Part shown: in pieces, positions 53,688 through 62,491 of the stretch
Position numbering within the stretch: the first letter of the stretch is position 1
Layout of the letters: each line of letters starts with the position of its first letter
From: Curtobacterium sp. L6-1
GTDB taxonomy: Bacteria > Actinomycetota > Actinomycetes > Actinomycetales > Microbacteriaceae
DNA: 64,000 nt
Assembly (NCBI RefSeq): GCF_018885305.1
Contig: NZ_CP076544.1
Coordinates: 2,542,001 to 2,606,000 of the forward strand
Reading direction: 5' to 3'
The notes under the pieces: generated by a model
Databases searched by the model: none
What the model was told of the DNA's origin: nothing
The model's input: the letters and a program-made list of their open reading frames with translations, nothing else
Translations under genes and position numbers: made by a program

Positions 53688-53714
53688 CCGCTCGACGACG
53701 ATCGGCAGACCCCC

Positions 53715-54908
53715 ATGGCAGTGCAGCCCACCCGCGACGACAAGTTCTCCTTCGGTCTCTGGACCATCGGCTACAACGGCACGGACCCCTTCGGCGGTCC
53801 GACCCGCCCCCAGCTCGACGTGGTCGAGGCGGTCGAGAAGCTCGACGAGCTCGGCGCCTACGGCCTCACCTTCCACGACGACGACCTCTTCGCGTTCGGG
53901 TCGACCGACGCCGAGCGCCAGACGCAGATCGACCGCCTCAAGGGCGCGCTCGAGGCGACCGGCGTCGTCGTGCCGATGGTGACCACGAACCTCTTCTCGG
54001 CCCCGGTCTTCAAGGACGGCGGCTTCACCTCGAACGACCGCGACGTGCGCCGCTTCGCGCTCCGCAAGGTCCTCCGCAACATCGACCTCGCCGCCGAGCT
54101 CGGCGCCGAGACGTTCGTCATGTGGGGTGGCCGCGAGGGTGCCGAGTACGACGCCGCCAAGGACGTGCAGGCCGCCCTCGAGCGCTACCGCGAGGCCGTC
54201 AACCTCCTCGCGCAGTACACGACCGACAAGGGCTACGGCCTGAAGTTCGCGATCGAGCCGAAGCCGAACGAGCCCCGCGGCGACATCCTGCTGCCGACGC
54301 TCGGCCACGCGATCGCGTTCATCGACACCCTCGAGCGCCCCGAGCTCTTCGGCGTGAACCCCGAGGTCGGGCACGAGCAGATGGCCGGCCTGAACTTCAC
54401 CGCCGGCATCGCGCAGGCGCTGTACCAGGGCAAGCTGTTCCACATCGACCTCAACGGTCAGCGCGGCATCAAGTACGACCAGGACCTCGTCTTCGGCCAC
54501 GGCGACCTGCAGAACGCGTTCTCGCTCGTCGACCTGCTCGAGCACGGCGCCCCGCAGGGCGGCCGCGCGTACGACGGCCCGCGTCACTTCGACTACAAGC
54601 CGTCCCGCACCGAGGACATCACCGGCGTCTGGGACTCGGCCGCCGCGAACATGCGCATGTACCTGCTCCTCAAGGAGCGCGCGCAGGCGTTCCGCGCCGA
54701 CCCCGAGGTGCAGGCAGCGCTCGAGACCGCCAAGGTCGCCGAGCTGTCGAAGCCGACGCTGAACGAGGGCGAGACGTACGACGCCCTCCTCGCCGACACC
54801 TCGGCGTACGAGGACTTCGACGCCGACGCCTACCTCGGCGGCAAGGGCTTCGGCTTCGTCAAGCTGCAGCAGCTGGCCCTCGAGCACCTCATGGGCGCTC
54901 GTGGCTGA
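53715..54908 (+). CDS. xylA: Xylose isomerase
   Basis: 397 aa, class I actinobacterial size. Interconverts D-xylose and D-xylulose, with two divalent metals. Visible residues: [15 protein letters not shown], catalytic His/Asp in LTFHDDDL, metal ligands in [43 protein letters not shown] and the terminal Asp in HFDYKPSR. First gene of xylAB; its last codons overlap the xylB GTG. Confidence 0.96.
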   Translation: MAVQPTRDDKFSFGLWTIGYNGTDPFGGPTRPQLDVVEAVEKLDELGAYGLTFHDDDLFAFGSTDAERQTQIDRLKGALEATGVVVPMVTTNLFSAPVFKDGGFTSNDRDVRRFALRKVLRNIDLAAELGAETFVMWGGREGAEYDAAKDVQAALERYREAVNLLAQYTTDKGYGLKFAIEPKPNEPRGDILLPTLGHAIAFIDTLERPELFGVNPEVGHEQMAGLNFTAGIAQALYQGKLFHIDLNGQRGIKYDQDLVFGHGDLQNAFSLVDLLEHGAPQGGRAYDGPRHFDYKPSRTEDITGVWDSAAANMRMYLLLKERAQAFRADPEVQAALETAKVAELSKPTLNEGETYDALLADTSAYEDFDADAYLGGKGFGFVKLQQLALEHLMGARG

Positions 54909-56403
54909 TCTCGCCTCCAGCGCGACCGACCCCGGTGACGTCCTCGTCGCCGGGGTCGACTCGTCCACGCAGTCCTGCAAGGTCGTCGTCCGCCGCGCCA
55001 CGACCGGCGAGGTCGTCCGCAGCGGCCGCGCCTCCCACCCGGACGGCACCGAGGTCGACCCCGCCGCCTGGTGGGACGCGCTCGGCACCGCGGTCGCCGA
55101 CGCCGGTGGCCTCGACGACGTCGCCGCGATCGGCATCGGCGGGCAGCAGCACGGCATGGTCGCGCTCGACGCCGAGGGCCGGGTGATCCGCCCGGCCCTG
55201 CTCTGGAACGACGTCCGCAGCGCGGCCGCCGCCGCCGCCATGGTCGAGGAACTCGGCCGGGAGGCGTGGGTCGCCCGCACGGGACTGGTCCCGGTGGCCT
55301 CGTTCACGGCGACGAAGCTGCGCTGGCTCCGCGACGCGGAGCCGGAGCACGCGGCCCGCGTCGCGGCCGTCGCGCTCCCACACGACTGGCTGTCCTGGCG
55401 CCTCCGTGGCTACGGCCCGGCGGACGAGAGCCCGCTCGGCCCCGACCTGGACGCCCTGGCGACCGACGGCTCGGACGCCAGCGGGACCGCCTACTGGGAC
55501 CCGGCGCGACGCGAGTACGACCCGGAGCTGTTCGAGCTCGCCCTGGGCCGTCCGCTGCGGGGCGCCGAGACCGGTGACGACGGCGACGCGGTCGTCGTCC
55601 CGCGGGTCGTCGGCCCGTCCGAGGCGATGGGCACGCTCGAGCAGGCGGTCCCGCTGCCCGGCGGGGCCTCCGCGCCGTCGGGACTCGTCGTCGCTCCGGG
55701 TGCCGGGGACAACGCGGGCGCGGCGCTCGGACTCGGGCTCGCCGCGGGCGACGTCGCGGTGTCCCTCGGCACGAGCGGCACAGTCTTCGGGGTGACCGAC
55801 ACGGCGATCGAGGACCCGACCGGCACCGTCGCCGGGTTCGCGGACGCCACCGGTGCCCGCCTGCCGATCGTCACGACGCTCAACGCGGCCCGCGTGCTCG
55901 AGGTGATCGGCGGCCTGCTCGGCGTCGACCACGCCGAGCTCGGTCGGCTCGCGCTCGAGGCCCCGGCCGGTGCCGACGGGCTCGTCCTCGTGCCGTACTT
56001 CGTCGGCGAGCGCACCCCGAACCGACCGGACGCCACCGCGTCGCTGCTCGGCATGACGCCCGGGACGACCGACCGCGCGCACCTGGCCCGCGCGGCCGTC
56101 GAGGGCATGCTCTGCGCTCTCGCCGACGGCCTCGCGGCGGTCGAGCGCACGGGTGTGACGGTCGAGCGACTCCTGCTCATCGGCGGTGCCGCGCAGAACG
56201 AGGCCGTCCGGGTCGTCGCCGCGCAGGTGTTCGGCCGCGAGGTCCTCGTGCCCGAACCCGGCGAGTACGTCGCCGCCGGCGCTGCCCGTCAGGCCGCGTG
56301 GGTGCACGCGGGCGAGCTCCCCGGCTGGTCGATCCCGACCACGTCGATCCCGGCCGACCCGCACCCCGAGGTGCTCGAGCAGTACCGGGCAGCGGTCGGC
56401 TGA
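54901..56403 (+). CDS. xylB: Xylulokinase
   Basis: 500 aa FGGY kinase that phosphorylates D-xylulose at O5. [15 protein letters not shown] (phosphate 1), [21 protein letters not shown], the catalytic Asp in [25 protein letters not shown] (phosphate 2) and [21 protein letters not shown] (adenosine). GTG start overlaps xylA by 8 nt. Product feeds the phosphoketolase and pentose-phosphate routes. Confidence 0.95.
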   Translation: MADLASSATDPGDVLVAGVDSSTQSCKVVVRRATTGEVVRSGRASHPDGTEVDPAAWWDALGTAVADAGGLDDVAAIGIGGQQHGMVALDAEGRVIRPALLWNDVRSAAAAAAMVEELGREAWVARTGLVPVASFTATKLRWLRDAEPEHAARVAAVALPHDWLSWRLRGYGPADESPLGPDLDALATDGSDASGTAYWDPARREYDPELFELALGRPLRGAETGDDGDAVVVPRVVGPSEAMGTLEQAVPLPGGASAPSGLVVAPGAGDNAGAALGLGLAAGDVAVSLGTSGTVFGVTDTAIEDPTGTVAGFADATGARLPIVTTLNAARVLEVIGGLLGVDHAELGRLALEAPAGADGLVLVPYFVGERTPNRPDATASLLGMTPGTTDRAHLARAAVEGMLCALADGLAAVERTGVTVERLLLIGGAAQNEAVRVVAAQVFGREVLVPEPGEYVAAGAARQAAWVHAGELPGWSIPTTSIPADPHPEVLEQYRAAVG

Positions 56404-56426
56404 CCGGACGACAGCACGACGCACCA

Positions 56427-56468
56427 CGGGCGGTGTCGGTCGACCACGAGGGTCGTCGACACCGCCCG
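56427..56468 (+). terminator. 12-bp hairpin ending the xylAB operon
   Basis: CGGGCGGTGTCG (56427-56438) pairs with CGACACCGCCCG (56457-56468), 24 bp after the xylB stop and before the opposing gene. Confidence 0.8.
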
Positions 56469-56547
56469 CGGTGTGTGCGGACCGCAGCACGGTCACGGGA
56501 GTCCGCCGTGCCCGATCCCGTCCCGGACGCGGGGAGTACGACCGCCC

Positions 56548-57159
56548 TCAGCGCACCACGGGCCGGGACCGGACGTGTGCGCGCTCCCCCTGCGGGCCGA
56601 ACAGGCACAGGATCTCGGTGACCTGGTCGGTGACGTTGCCCATCCAGTGCGGCGTGTGCGTGTCGAACTCCACGACCTCCCCCGGGCCGAGGTCGTGGTC
56701 GTGCTCGCCGAGCAGCAGGCGCAACCGCCCGGACAGGACGTAGAGCCACTCGTAGCCCTCGTGCGTCTGCTGCACGGGCTCACCCGGCGGGTCGTGCGGT
56801 GGGATGAGCTGCTTGAACGACCGCACACCCCCGGTCCGTCTGGTCAGCGGGATCACCACGCGGCTGCCGTGCCGCTCGGGCTTGAGGTGGACGCGCGGAT
56901 CGCCGGTCGCCGGCGCGCCCACCAGGTCGTCGAGCGGCACCTGGTACGCACGGGCCAGCGGCAACAGCAGCTCGAGCGTGGGCCGGCGCTGTCCGGACTC
57001 GAGGCGCGAGAGCGTGCTCACCGAGATGCCGGTGCGCTCGGCGAGCACCGCGAGGGTCGTGTCACGTCGTGCCCGGAGCGCGCGGAGGCGCGGGCCGACC
57101 GCGTCGACGACGTCAGCCGTCGTCGCGTCGGTGGGGCGGGCCTCCCGATCGGTCGTCAT
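56548..57159 (-). CDS. XRE-family regulator with C-terminal cupin
   Basis: 203 aa. HTH (about 22-77: LRALRARRDTTLAVLAERTGISVSTLSRLESGQRRPTLELLLPLARAY) followed by a cupin (about 118-195: HEGYEWLYVLSGRLRLLLGEHDHDLGPGEVVEFDTHTPHWM) that binds a small effector. Its start is 67 bp from the divergent flavoprotein gene, with an inverted repeat between. Residues REARP come from a CGGGCCTCCCG element in its first codons. Confidence 0.88.
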   Translation of the reverse strand: MTTDREARPTDATTADVVDAVGPRLRALRARRDTTLAVLAERTGISVSTLSRLESGQRRPTLELLLPLARAYQVPLDDLVGAPATGDPRVHLKPERHGSRVVIPLTRRTGGVRSFKQLIPPHDPPGEPVQQTHEGYEWLYVLSGRLRLLLGEHDHDLGPGEVVEFDTHTPHWMGNVTDQVTEILCLFGPQGERAHVRSRPVVR

Positions 57160-57169
57160 GACGGCCAGC

Positions 57170-57184
57170 TTGCCACAACGGCAA
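57170..57184. promoter_or_regulatory. Inverted repeat between regulator and flavoprotein
   Basis: TTGCC-N5-GGCAA (57170-57184) directly upstream of the XRE start; TTGC and GCAA recur at about 57191-57217. Probable site of the XRE-cupin regulator. Confidence 0.5.
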
Positions 57185-57226
57185 CGGGACTTGCTGTTCG
57201 TGCGGCCGGAGTCGCAAGCTCGGCAC

Positions 57227-58183
57227 ATGTCGCAACCACATGACGTCATCGTCGTCGGCGGCGGGGCCGCCGGCCTCTCCGCAGCGCTCATCCTGGGGCG
57301 TTCGCGCCGCTCCGTCCTCGTCGTCGACGCGGGTGCACCCCGCAACGCGCCAGCCGAGGGCGTCCACAACTACCTGGGCCAGGAGGGCACGAACCCGCTC
57401 GAACTCCTCCGCACCGGCCGGGCGGAGGTCGCTCGGTACGGTGTCACCGTCACGGACGACCGCGTCGTCGCCGCGACCGCCGAACCCGTCTCCGACGACG
57501 ACCCGGTCGGCTTCCGTCTCACCCTCGCGTCCGGGGAGGTCGTCAGCGGCCGCCGCGTCGTCGTGGCCGCGGGCGCGGTCGACGTGCTGCCAGACGTGCC
57601 GGGCCTCGCCGAGCACTGGGGCCGCGGAGTCGTGCACTGCCCGTTCTGCCACGGGTGGGAGGTGCGGGACCGCCGGATCGGGGTCCTCGTCGCGTCACCC
57701 GTCGGCGCCCACCAGGTGCAGATGTTCCGCGCCCTCAGCGATGACGTGACCGCCTTCGTCGCGGATCCCACGCTGCTCAGCGACACCGTGCTCGCCGGTT
57801 TCGAGGCCCGCGGTGTCAGGGTCGTGCAGGCGCCGATCGCCCGCGTGTGCTCCGAGGGCGACGCCCTGTCCGGCGTCGAGCTGGCGGACGGCACGGTCGT
57901 CCCGCTCGACGCGCTGGCCGCCGCGAGCCGGGTGGAGGCCCGGGTCGACTGGGCCGCGGGACTCGGACTGACCCCGGTCGACCAGGAGGCCAACGGCGTG
58001 GTCTTCGGGCAGGTCCTGCCGGTCGACGGCGGCGGCGCCACGCCCGTGCCCGGCGTGTGGGCCGCGGGCAACGTGGCGAACGCAATGCTGACGGTGATCG
58101 GGTCGGCTGCGGCGGGGTCGCAGGTCGGGGCCGCGGTGCACGGAGACCTGCTGCAGGCGGACCTGGCGGCGGCGCTGCGCTGA
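57227..58183 (+). CDS. Thioredoxin-reductase-like flavoprotein (GliT-type dithiol oxidase candidate)
   Basis: 318 aa. FAD motif VIVVGGGAAGLSAALILGRSRRSVLVVDAG (7-36), redox pair in CPFCHGWEVRD (about 138-148), and the C-terminal FAD motif GVWAAGNVAN. The second Rossmann motif is degenerate: GVLVASPVGAHQV instead of GxGxxA, which argues against normal NADPH use. This fits the thioredoxin-reductase-like FAD dithiol oxidases such as GliT and HlmI. Alternatively a diverged NAD(P)/FAD oxidoreductase. Confidence 0.82.
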   Translation: MSQPHDVIVVGGGAAGLSAALILGRSRRSVLVVDAGAPRNAPAEGVHNYLGQEGTNPLELLRTGRAEVARYGVTVTDDRVVAATAEPVSDDDPVGFRLTLASGEVVSGRRVVVAAGAVDVLPDVPGLAEHWGRGVVHCPFCHGWEVRDRRIGVLVASPVGAHQVQMFRALSDDVTAFVADPTLLSDTVLAGFEARGVRVVQAPIARVCSEGDALSGVELADGTVVPLDALAAASRVEARVDWAAGLGLTPVDQEANGVVFGQVLPVDGGGATPVPGVWAAGNVANAMLTVIGSAAAGSQVGAAVHGDLLQADLAAALR

Positions 58184-58243
58184 CCCTCCCGCTGCCGGCG
58201 GCCGTCGTCGTGTCCTCCTGCGTCGGTGTCGGATGATGGGTCG

Positions 58244-58939
58244 GTGAACCGGACCGATCGTCTCTACGGCCTCGTGGAGGAACTGCGAGCCGTGTCGCCA
58301 CGCCCACGGAGCGCGCGTCGTCTCGCCGAACGCTTCGAGGTGTCCGTGCGGACCATCGAGCGGGACCTCGCGGCGTTGCAGCAGTCGGGCCTGCCGATCT
58401 GGGCGGAGCCCGGCCGGACCGGTGGGTACGTCATCGACGCGTCGGCGACGCTCGGTCCGGCGGGGTTCACGCTGGACGAAGCCCTCGCGGTGCTGATCGG
58501 GCTCGGCGCGCTCCGCCACAGCCCGTTCCGGCAGTCTGCGCGGACCGCTGCCCGGAAGATGCTCGCGGTCATGCCGGACCGGGACGCGGCACGTGCCAGC
58601 GCGTTCGCGTCCCGGGTGCACTTCCTGGAGAGCGACGAGCACACGACCGCGCCGGTCGAGTTCGCTGAGGCTCTCCGCGCAGACCGTGTCGTGCAGCTGC
58701 GCTACCAGGACGCCGGCGGTGCGGAGTCCACCCGTGACGTCGAACCCTTGGGGTCGATCGAAAAGGACGGGCAGTGGTACCTGATCGCCTGGTGTCGGCT
58801 CCGGGACGGCGTGCGGGCGTTCCGCGGCGACCGGATGCTCTCGGTCAGGGTCACCGACGAACGGCCGCCGGTGCGCACGCTCCGCGCCGAGGACCTCGCG
58901 ATCCAGTACGGACGGCTCCGCTCGGTCGTCGACGACTGA
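58244..58939 (+). CDS. YafY/WYL-domain HTH regulator
   Basis: 231 aa. HTH_11-type winged helix (RTDRLYGLVEELRAVSPRPRSARRLAERFEVSVRTIERDLAALQQSGLPIWAEPGRTGGYVID) and a WYL domain (VVQLRYQDAGGAESTRDVEPLGSIEKDGQWYLIAWCRLRDGVRAFRGDRM). GATGAT 6 nt before GTG 58244 suggests a leaderless start; a start at 58226 is possible. Upstream of a VOC gene on the same strand. Confidence 0.88.
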   Translation: MNRTDRLYGLVEELRAVSPRPRSARRLAERFEVSVRTIERDLAALQQSGLPIWAEPGRTGGYVIDASATLGPAGFTLDEALAVLIGLGALRHSPFRQSARTAARKMLAVMPDRDAARASAFASRVHFLESDEHTTAPVEFAEALRADRVVQLRYQDAGGAESTRDVEPLGSIEKDGQWYLIAWCRLRDGVRAFRGDRMLSVRVTDERPPVRTLRAEDLAIQYGRLRSVVDD

Positions 58940-59037
58940 TCGGCAGCCGACGTCTTCGGAGAAACACCGACAGGACGGTGTCGCGACGACCGGTGACACT
59001 GGTGCTCCCACCTCACCAGCACCACTGAAGGAGCCCC

Positions 59038-59412
59038 GTGTCGTTCGCATCCATCCGCATCGTCACCGACGACCTCGACGGTCTCGTCTCGTTCTACGAG
59101 CGGGTCACCGGCCAGCAGGCCGAGCGCCCCGCCCCGGTCTTCGCGCAGTTCAGCGGCCCCGGCGCGACCCTCGCGATCGCGAGCACCGCGACCGTGACGA
59201 TGCTCAGCGGCGCGCTCGTCCCTGCGACGAACCGGTCCGTGTTCGTCGAGTTCGAGGTCGCCGACGTCGACAACGCGTTCGCCGAACTCGAGCCCGCGCG
59301 CGAGGACGTCGTCCTCGAACCGACCACGATGCCCTGGGGCAACCGCTCCGCGCTGGTCCGCGATCCCGACGGCAACGTCGTCAACCTGTTCAGCACGCCC
59401 ACCAGCCACTGA
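59038..59412 (+). CDS. VOC-family (glyoxalase/bleomycin-resistance-like) protein
   Basis: 124 aa. FASIRIVTDDLDGLVSFYERVTG, FVEFEVADVDNAFAELE, MPWGNRSALVRDPDGNVVNLF are VOC-fold hallmarks with potential metal His/Glu positions only partly preserved. GAAGGAG precedes the GTG with good spacing. Likely target of the WYL regulator 98 bp upstream. Confidence 0.85.
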   Translation: MSFASIRIVTDDLDGLVSFYERVTGQQAERPAPVFAQFSGPGATLAIASTATVTMLSGALVPATNRSVFVEFEVADVDNAFAELEPAREDVVLEPTTMPWGNRSALVRDPDGNVVNLFSTPTSH

Positions 59413-59464
59413 CCGGAGGGCCTCGCGGTGACCTCCGCCGCGGCGGCGCGGTGCCGGAGGCGCG

Positions 59465-59887
59465 TCAGTCTGCCGGTGTGAGCACGCTCTCGAGCACCAG
59501 GTCCTTGGCCGGACCACGGGCCTCCCACCGGACCGTCCACCGACGCCGCCCACCGTCGAGGACCCCGGCGTAGTCGTCCGGCGCGCAGGCGTGTCGAACC
59601 CGTCCGCCCCACACCCAGTCGTGGAAGGGCCGGCCGTCCTCGAAGTGCACGCGCCACCGGCCGTCCGCTCCGTACCGGACCGTCAGGGTGCGCCAGACCG
59701 GCGTCGCACGGTCGGCGAGGACCATCGTGCCGGCCTCGTGCCACCGCACGGTACCGGCCTCGACGAGGGTCAGTTCGGTGGTGCCCGCCACGGTGCCGGT
59801 CACCCCGGCGAGCCGGTCGTGCACGGTCCGGTGCAGGACCCACCGGCCCAGCAGGTCGGTCGGCAGCAGGGGCGCCGGGTCCGTCAC
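59465..59887 (-). CDS. DUF6314 family protein
   Basis: 140 aa, beta-barrel-like domain: LLGRWVLHRTVHDRLAGVTGTVAGTTELTLVEAGTVRWHEAGTM, WRTLTVRYGADGRWRVHFEDGRPFHDW. This matches the DUF6314 pattern. Function unknown. Coupled by ATGA to the pentapeptide-repeat gene upstream. Confidence 0.7.
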   Translation of the reverse strand: MTDPAPLLPTDLLGRWVLHRTVHDRLAGVTGTVAGTTELTLVEAGTVRWHEAGTMVLADRATPVWRTLTVRYGADGRWRVHFEDGRPFHDWVWGGRVRHACAPDDYAGVLDGGRRRWTVRWEARGPAKDLVLESVLTPAD

Positions 59888-60549
59888 TCGACCCGGTACC
59901 CGGCCTGTGCGGCGAACAGCGGCGCGAGCGCGTACAGCTGGTCGCCGCCGATCGTCGCACCGCGGAGCCCGTCGAGCCGCTCGACCCGGTCCAGGTCCGC
60001 GCCGCGCAGGTCGACGTCCTCGATGCGGGTGTTCGTGCCGGCGACCTCACGGACGGTGCTGCCGACGAAGGACACCCGCCGGAGTCGCGCGTCGGCGATG
60101 TCGAGCTCGTCGATGACGCAGTCGCGGAAGACCACGTCGGTGAGGGTCGAGCCGCGCAGGTTGACGAAACCGAGCTTCATGCCGGCGAACTCGACGACGG
60201 AGAAGGAGCCGCCGTGCAGTTCGGCCGAACCGATGCGACCCCCGTCGACGCGGACGTCCCGCCAGTCCCCGCTGGGCGCCCGGAGGACCGGGGCGTCGAG
60301 GACCTCGACGACGGAGTCACGCACCCGGAGCCCGCGGAGGTCGGCGTCCCCGGCGCGCAGGGTCTCGACGACGCACTCCTCGATCTCCAGGTCGGGGAGC
60401 CGCTCGTCGCGGAGGTCGAGCACCGCGATGCGCTTGCCCTCGATCCGGTCGCCGGTGAGCACGTCGCCCGGCCCCGGCGCCCAGGGTTCGAGGTCGCTCG
60501 GGGCGGTCGTGGTGGGGCGGGGCGCCTCGACGCCGGTCTTCCGTGCCAT
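59884..60549 (-). CDS. Pentapeptide-repeat protein
   Basis: 221 aa. Residues about 40-205 are degenerate pentapeptide repeats with every fifth residue hydrophobic (LDLRDERLPDLEIEECVVETLRAGDADLRGLRV, SVVEFAGMKLGFVNLRGSTLTDVVFRDCVIDELDIADARL), forming a right-handed beta-helix. Some such proteins mimic DNA and guard gyrase, but this one lacks a clear acidic bias. Function unknown. Confidence 0.82.
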   Translation of the reverse strand: MARKTGVEAPRPTTTAPSDLEPWAPGPGDVLTGDRIEGKRIAVLDLRDERLPDLEIEECVVETLRAGDADLRGLRVRDSVVEVLDAPVLRAPSGDWRDVRVDGGRIGSAELHGGSFSVVEFAGMKLGFVNLRGSTLTDVVFRDCVIDELDIADARLRRVSFVGSTVREVAGTNTRIEDVDLRGADLDRVERLDGLRGATIGGDQLYALAPLFAAQAGYRVE

Positions 60550-60635
60550 GGCCCCAGTCTGCCGGGCCGCACCGACGCGCCCACGCACCACGCGCCTCCA
60601 GGACGGAGCGCGCCGGATGGCGACGCCGGGCGGGA

Positions 60636-60681
60636 TCAGCGCCCAGCGGCGTCACACGGCGGGTTCAGCGCCCAGCGGCGT
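60636..60681. repeat. 17-bp direct repeat at a stop codon
   Basis: TCAGCGCCCAGCGGCGT at 60636-60652 and 60665-60681; the second copy contains the stop codon of the LamG gene (60665-60667). Period 29 bp. Confidence 0.75.
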
Positions 60682-61516
60682 AGCGGTTCGCGACCTGCGT
60701 CTGCGAGAGCACCGAGCTGTAGACCGCCGCGAACCGCATGGAGCCGGCGAAGGAGTAGTTGCCCGCGCCCGGCCACCCGGTGATCGTGTCGTAGCCGACG
60801 CGGAAGTACCCGGTGGCGTTCTCCGGCGCCGTGAAGGACGCGTTCGACGCGACGAGCACCCCGTCGGCGTAGAGCCGCATGCCCGTGGTGGGCGACATCG
60901 TCGACACGACGTGGTGCCACGCGCCGTCGTTGTACGCCTTCGGGGACGTGACGACCTGGGTGGTGTTGTTGTAGGTGCCGAAGACGAGCCGGCCGCTGGT
61001 GTCCAGGTACACCTGTCGGTCGTGCTGACCGGACGTCGTGACCTGGTTGCTGCCGAAGCCGATGAGCAGGCCGCCGGCGACGGTGGTGCGGAACCAGACC
61101 TCCTCGCTGAAGGTGGTCGGGTTGCGGTACGCGGTCGGCGTCGACACGAAGCTCGTCGAGCCGTTCAGGACGTACGCGGTGCCGCTGTCGCGCGGGCAGG
61201 CCATCGGTGCTGCCGCCGTCGTCGCCATCGACCCCTGGTAGGTGCCGTTCGCACCCTTGCCGGAGTCGTCGACGGCCGTGCGGGCGCCCGCCGCCTCGGC
61301 GAGCTTGTAGGTGAAGAGGGCGGAGGCGTTGTCCGCGTCGACGGCGCTCGAGCAGTCGAAGTAGGTGGCGGTGCCGGCGGTGTTGCTGCCGTTCGTCAGC
61401 TTCGCCGAGAAGGCCGAGCGGGTCGGGGCGAAGTGCACGGCCAGGACGACCACGGCGAGGGCGACGACGAGGAGGAGGGCGACGACCTTGCCGTCGCGGA
61501 GGCGGTGGAGGTTCAC
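60665..61516 (-). CDS. Secreted LamG/concanavalin-like domain protein with SipW-type signal
   Basis: 283 aa. Basic start, hydrophobic helix (VVALLLVVALAVVVLAVHFA, about 11-30), then SAFSAKLTNGSNTAGTATYFDC, which resembles the beginning of the mature TasA-like protein encoded two genes upstream. A LamG jelly roll follows (about 90-270: YVLNGSTSFVSTPT, EEVWFRTTVAGGLLIGFGSN, DGAWHHVVSTMSPTTGMRLYADGVLVA). Predicted extracellular adhesin or fibre component. GTG overlaps the signal-peptidase stop. Confidence 0.8.
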   Translation of the reverse strand: MNLHRLRDGKVVALLLVVALAVVVLAVHFAPTRSAFSAKLTNGSNTAGTATYFDCSSAVDADNASALFTYKLAEAAGARTAVDDSGKGANGTYQGSMATTAAAPMACPRDSGTAYVLNGSTSFVSTPTAYRNPTTFSEEVWFRTTVAGGLLIGFGSNQVTTSGQHDRQVYLDTSGRLVFGTYNNTTQVVTSPKAYNDGAWHHVVSTMSPTTGMRLYADGVLVASNASFTAPENATGYFRVGYDTITGWPGAGNYSFAGSMRFAAVYSSVLSQTQVANRYAAGR

Positions 61517-62397
61517 GAGGCGTGCACCGCCTCGACGCGGCCGATGGCGAGGCAGAGGAGGAGCGGCACCAGGCAGCCGGCGACGAGGACGGCCCAGCCG
61601 GTCGGGTCGAGGTCGATGTTCGACAGCAGCTGGTAGTGCCCGTGGCGGGAGAGCTCGGTGATGGTGAGGCGGCCGACCTCACCGTCGACGAGGTGCACGC
61701 TGTTGCCGCCGACGGCGTCGACGCGGACGGGGAAGATGCCGGACGAGACGACAGTCGCCTCGACGGACCCGGGCGAGGTGGCGTTCGAGATCGTCGTGAC
61801 GTTGACGAAGGGCTTGAACAGGAAGGCCGCGTACGAGACCGTGAGCGAGCCACCCGCGATGCGCAGGCTGCTCCGGGTGACCTGGTCCGTGAAGGCGCTG
61901 GTCAGACCCCAGATGAGGAGCGTCCCGACCAGGAGGACCGGGGCGGCCTTGAAGAGCCAGCCCAGGTGCGGGACGAGCAGGACCGGGGCGCCGACCAGGT
62001 CGTCCTGGGTCAGGGTCCACGGGTCGACCGCGCCGTTCACGTCGCCACGCGCACGGATGCCGCCGTCGGGGTCGATCTCGACGATGCGGTGCGTGTAGAC
62101 GACGTCGGGGTTCGCGGCGACGCTGTACGAGACGATGTCGCCGACGCGGAGGGACGAGGCCTGCACCGGCATGTCGAGCACGAGCGTGCCGACCGGGGCG
62201 GCTTCACCCATCGACGGCGTCTCGACGACGAACCAGCGGCCGCCGTTGGTGAGGAACAGCACCGCGGCGGTCAGGAGGACCGCAGCGATGACGGCGACGG
62301 ACCAGGCGAGGACGGACTCGGAGCGGCTGAACGTCCGCCCGCGGAGGAGCGGCCGTGGCAGGGTCCCGCTGAGCGGGATGGCCGAGGTCTGGCTCAT
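61513..62397 (-). CDS. sipW: Signal peptidase I, ER/SipW-like (Ser-His type)
   Basis: 294 aa, membrane helix at 30-50. Ser62 in VETPSMGE is the nucleophile; instead of the usual bacterial Lys the conserved YTHRIVEI supplies His103, with an Asp in RGDVNGAVDPW (119 or 125). These define ER-type/SipW peptidases. The long C-terminal half carries two or three more helices (LGWLFKAAPVLLVGTLLIWGL, WAVLVAGCLVPLLLCLAIG). Flanked by two secreted proteins with matching post-signal motifs, its likely dedicated substrates. Confidence 0.88.
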   Translation of the reverse strand: MSQTSAIPLSGTLPRPLLRGRTFSRSESVLAWSVAVIAAVLLTAAVLFLTNGGRWFVVETPSMGEAAPVGTLVLDMPVQASSLRVGDIVSYSVAANPDVVYTHRIVEIDPDGGIRARGDVNGAVDPWTLTQDDLVGAPVLLVPHLGWLFKAAPVLLVGTLLIWGLTSAFTDQVTRSSLRIAGGSLTVSYAAFLFKPFVNVTTISNATSPGSVEATVVSSGIFPVRVDAVGGNSVHLVDGEVGRLTITELSRHGHYQLLSNIDLDPTGWAVLVAGCLVPLLLCLAIGRVEAVHAS

Positions 62398-62435
62398 GTG
62401 CTGCTCCGTCCTGGTCGGTGTCGGTCACAGGTGAT

Positions 62436-62474
62436 GGCGACGCTCGACCGTAGGGGGGTCGGTCGAGCGTCGCC
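62436..62474 (-). terminator. 14-bp hairpin between TasA-like gene and sipW
   Basis: GGCGACGCTCGACC (62436-62449) pairs with its complement (62461-62474) around an 11-nt loop. Intercistronic position suggests attenuation, so more TasA-like protein than peptidase would be made. Confidence 0.8.
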
Positions 62475-62491
62475 GGTCTGGGCGGGGCGGA

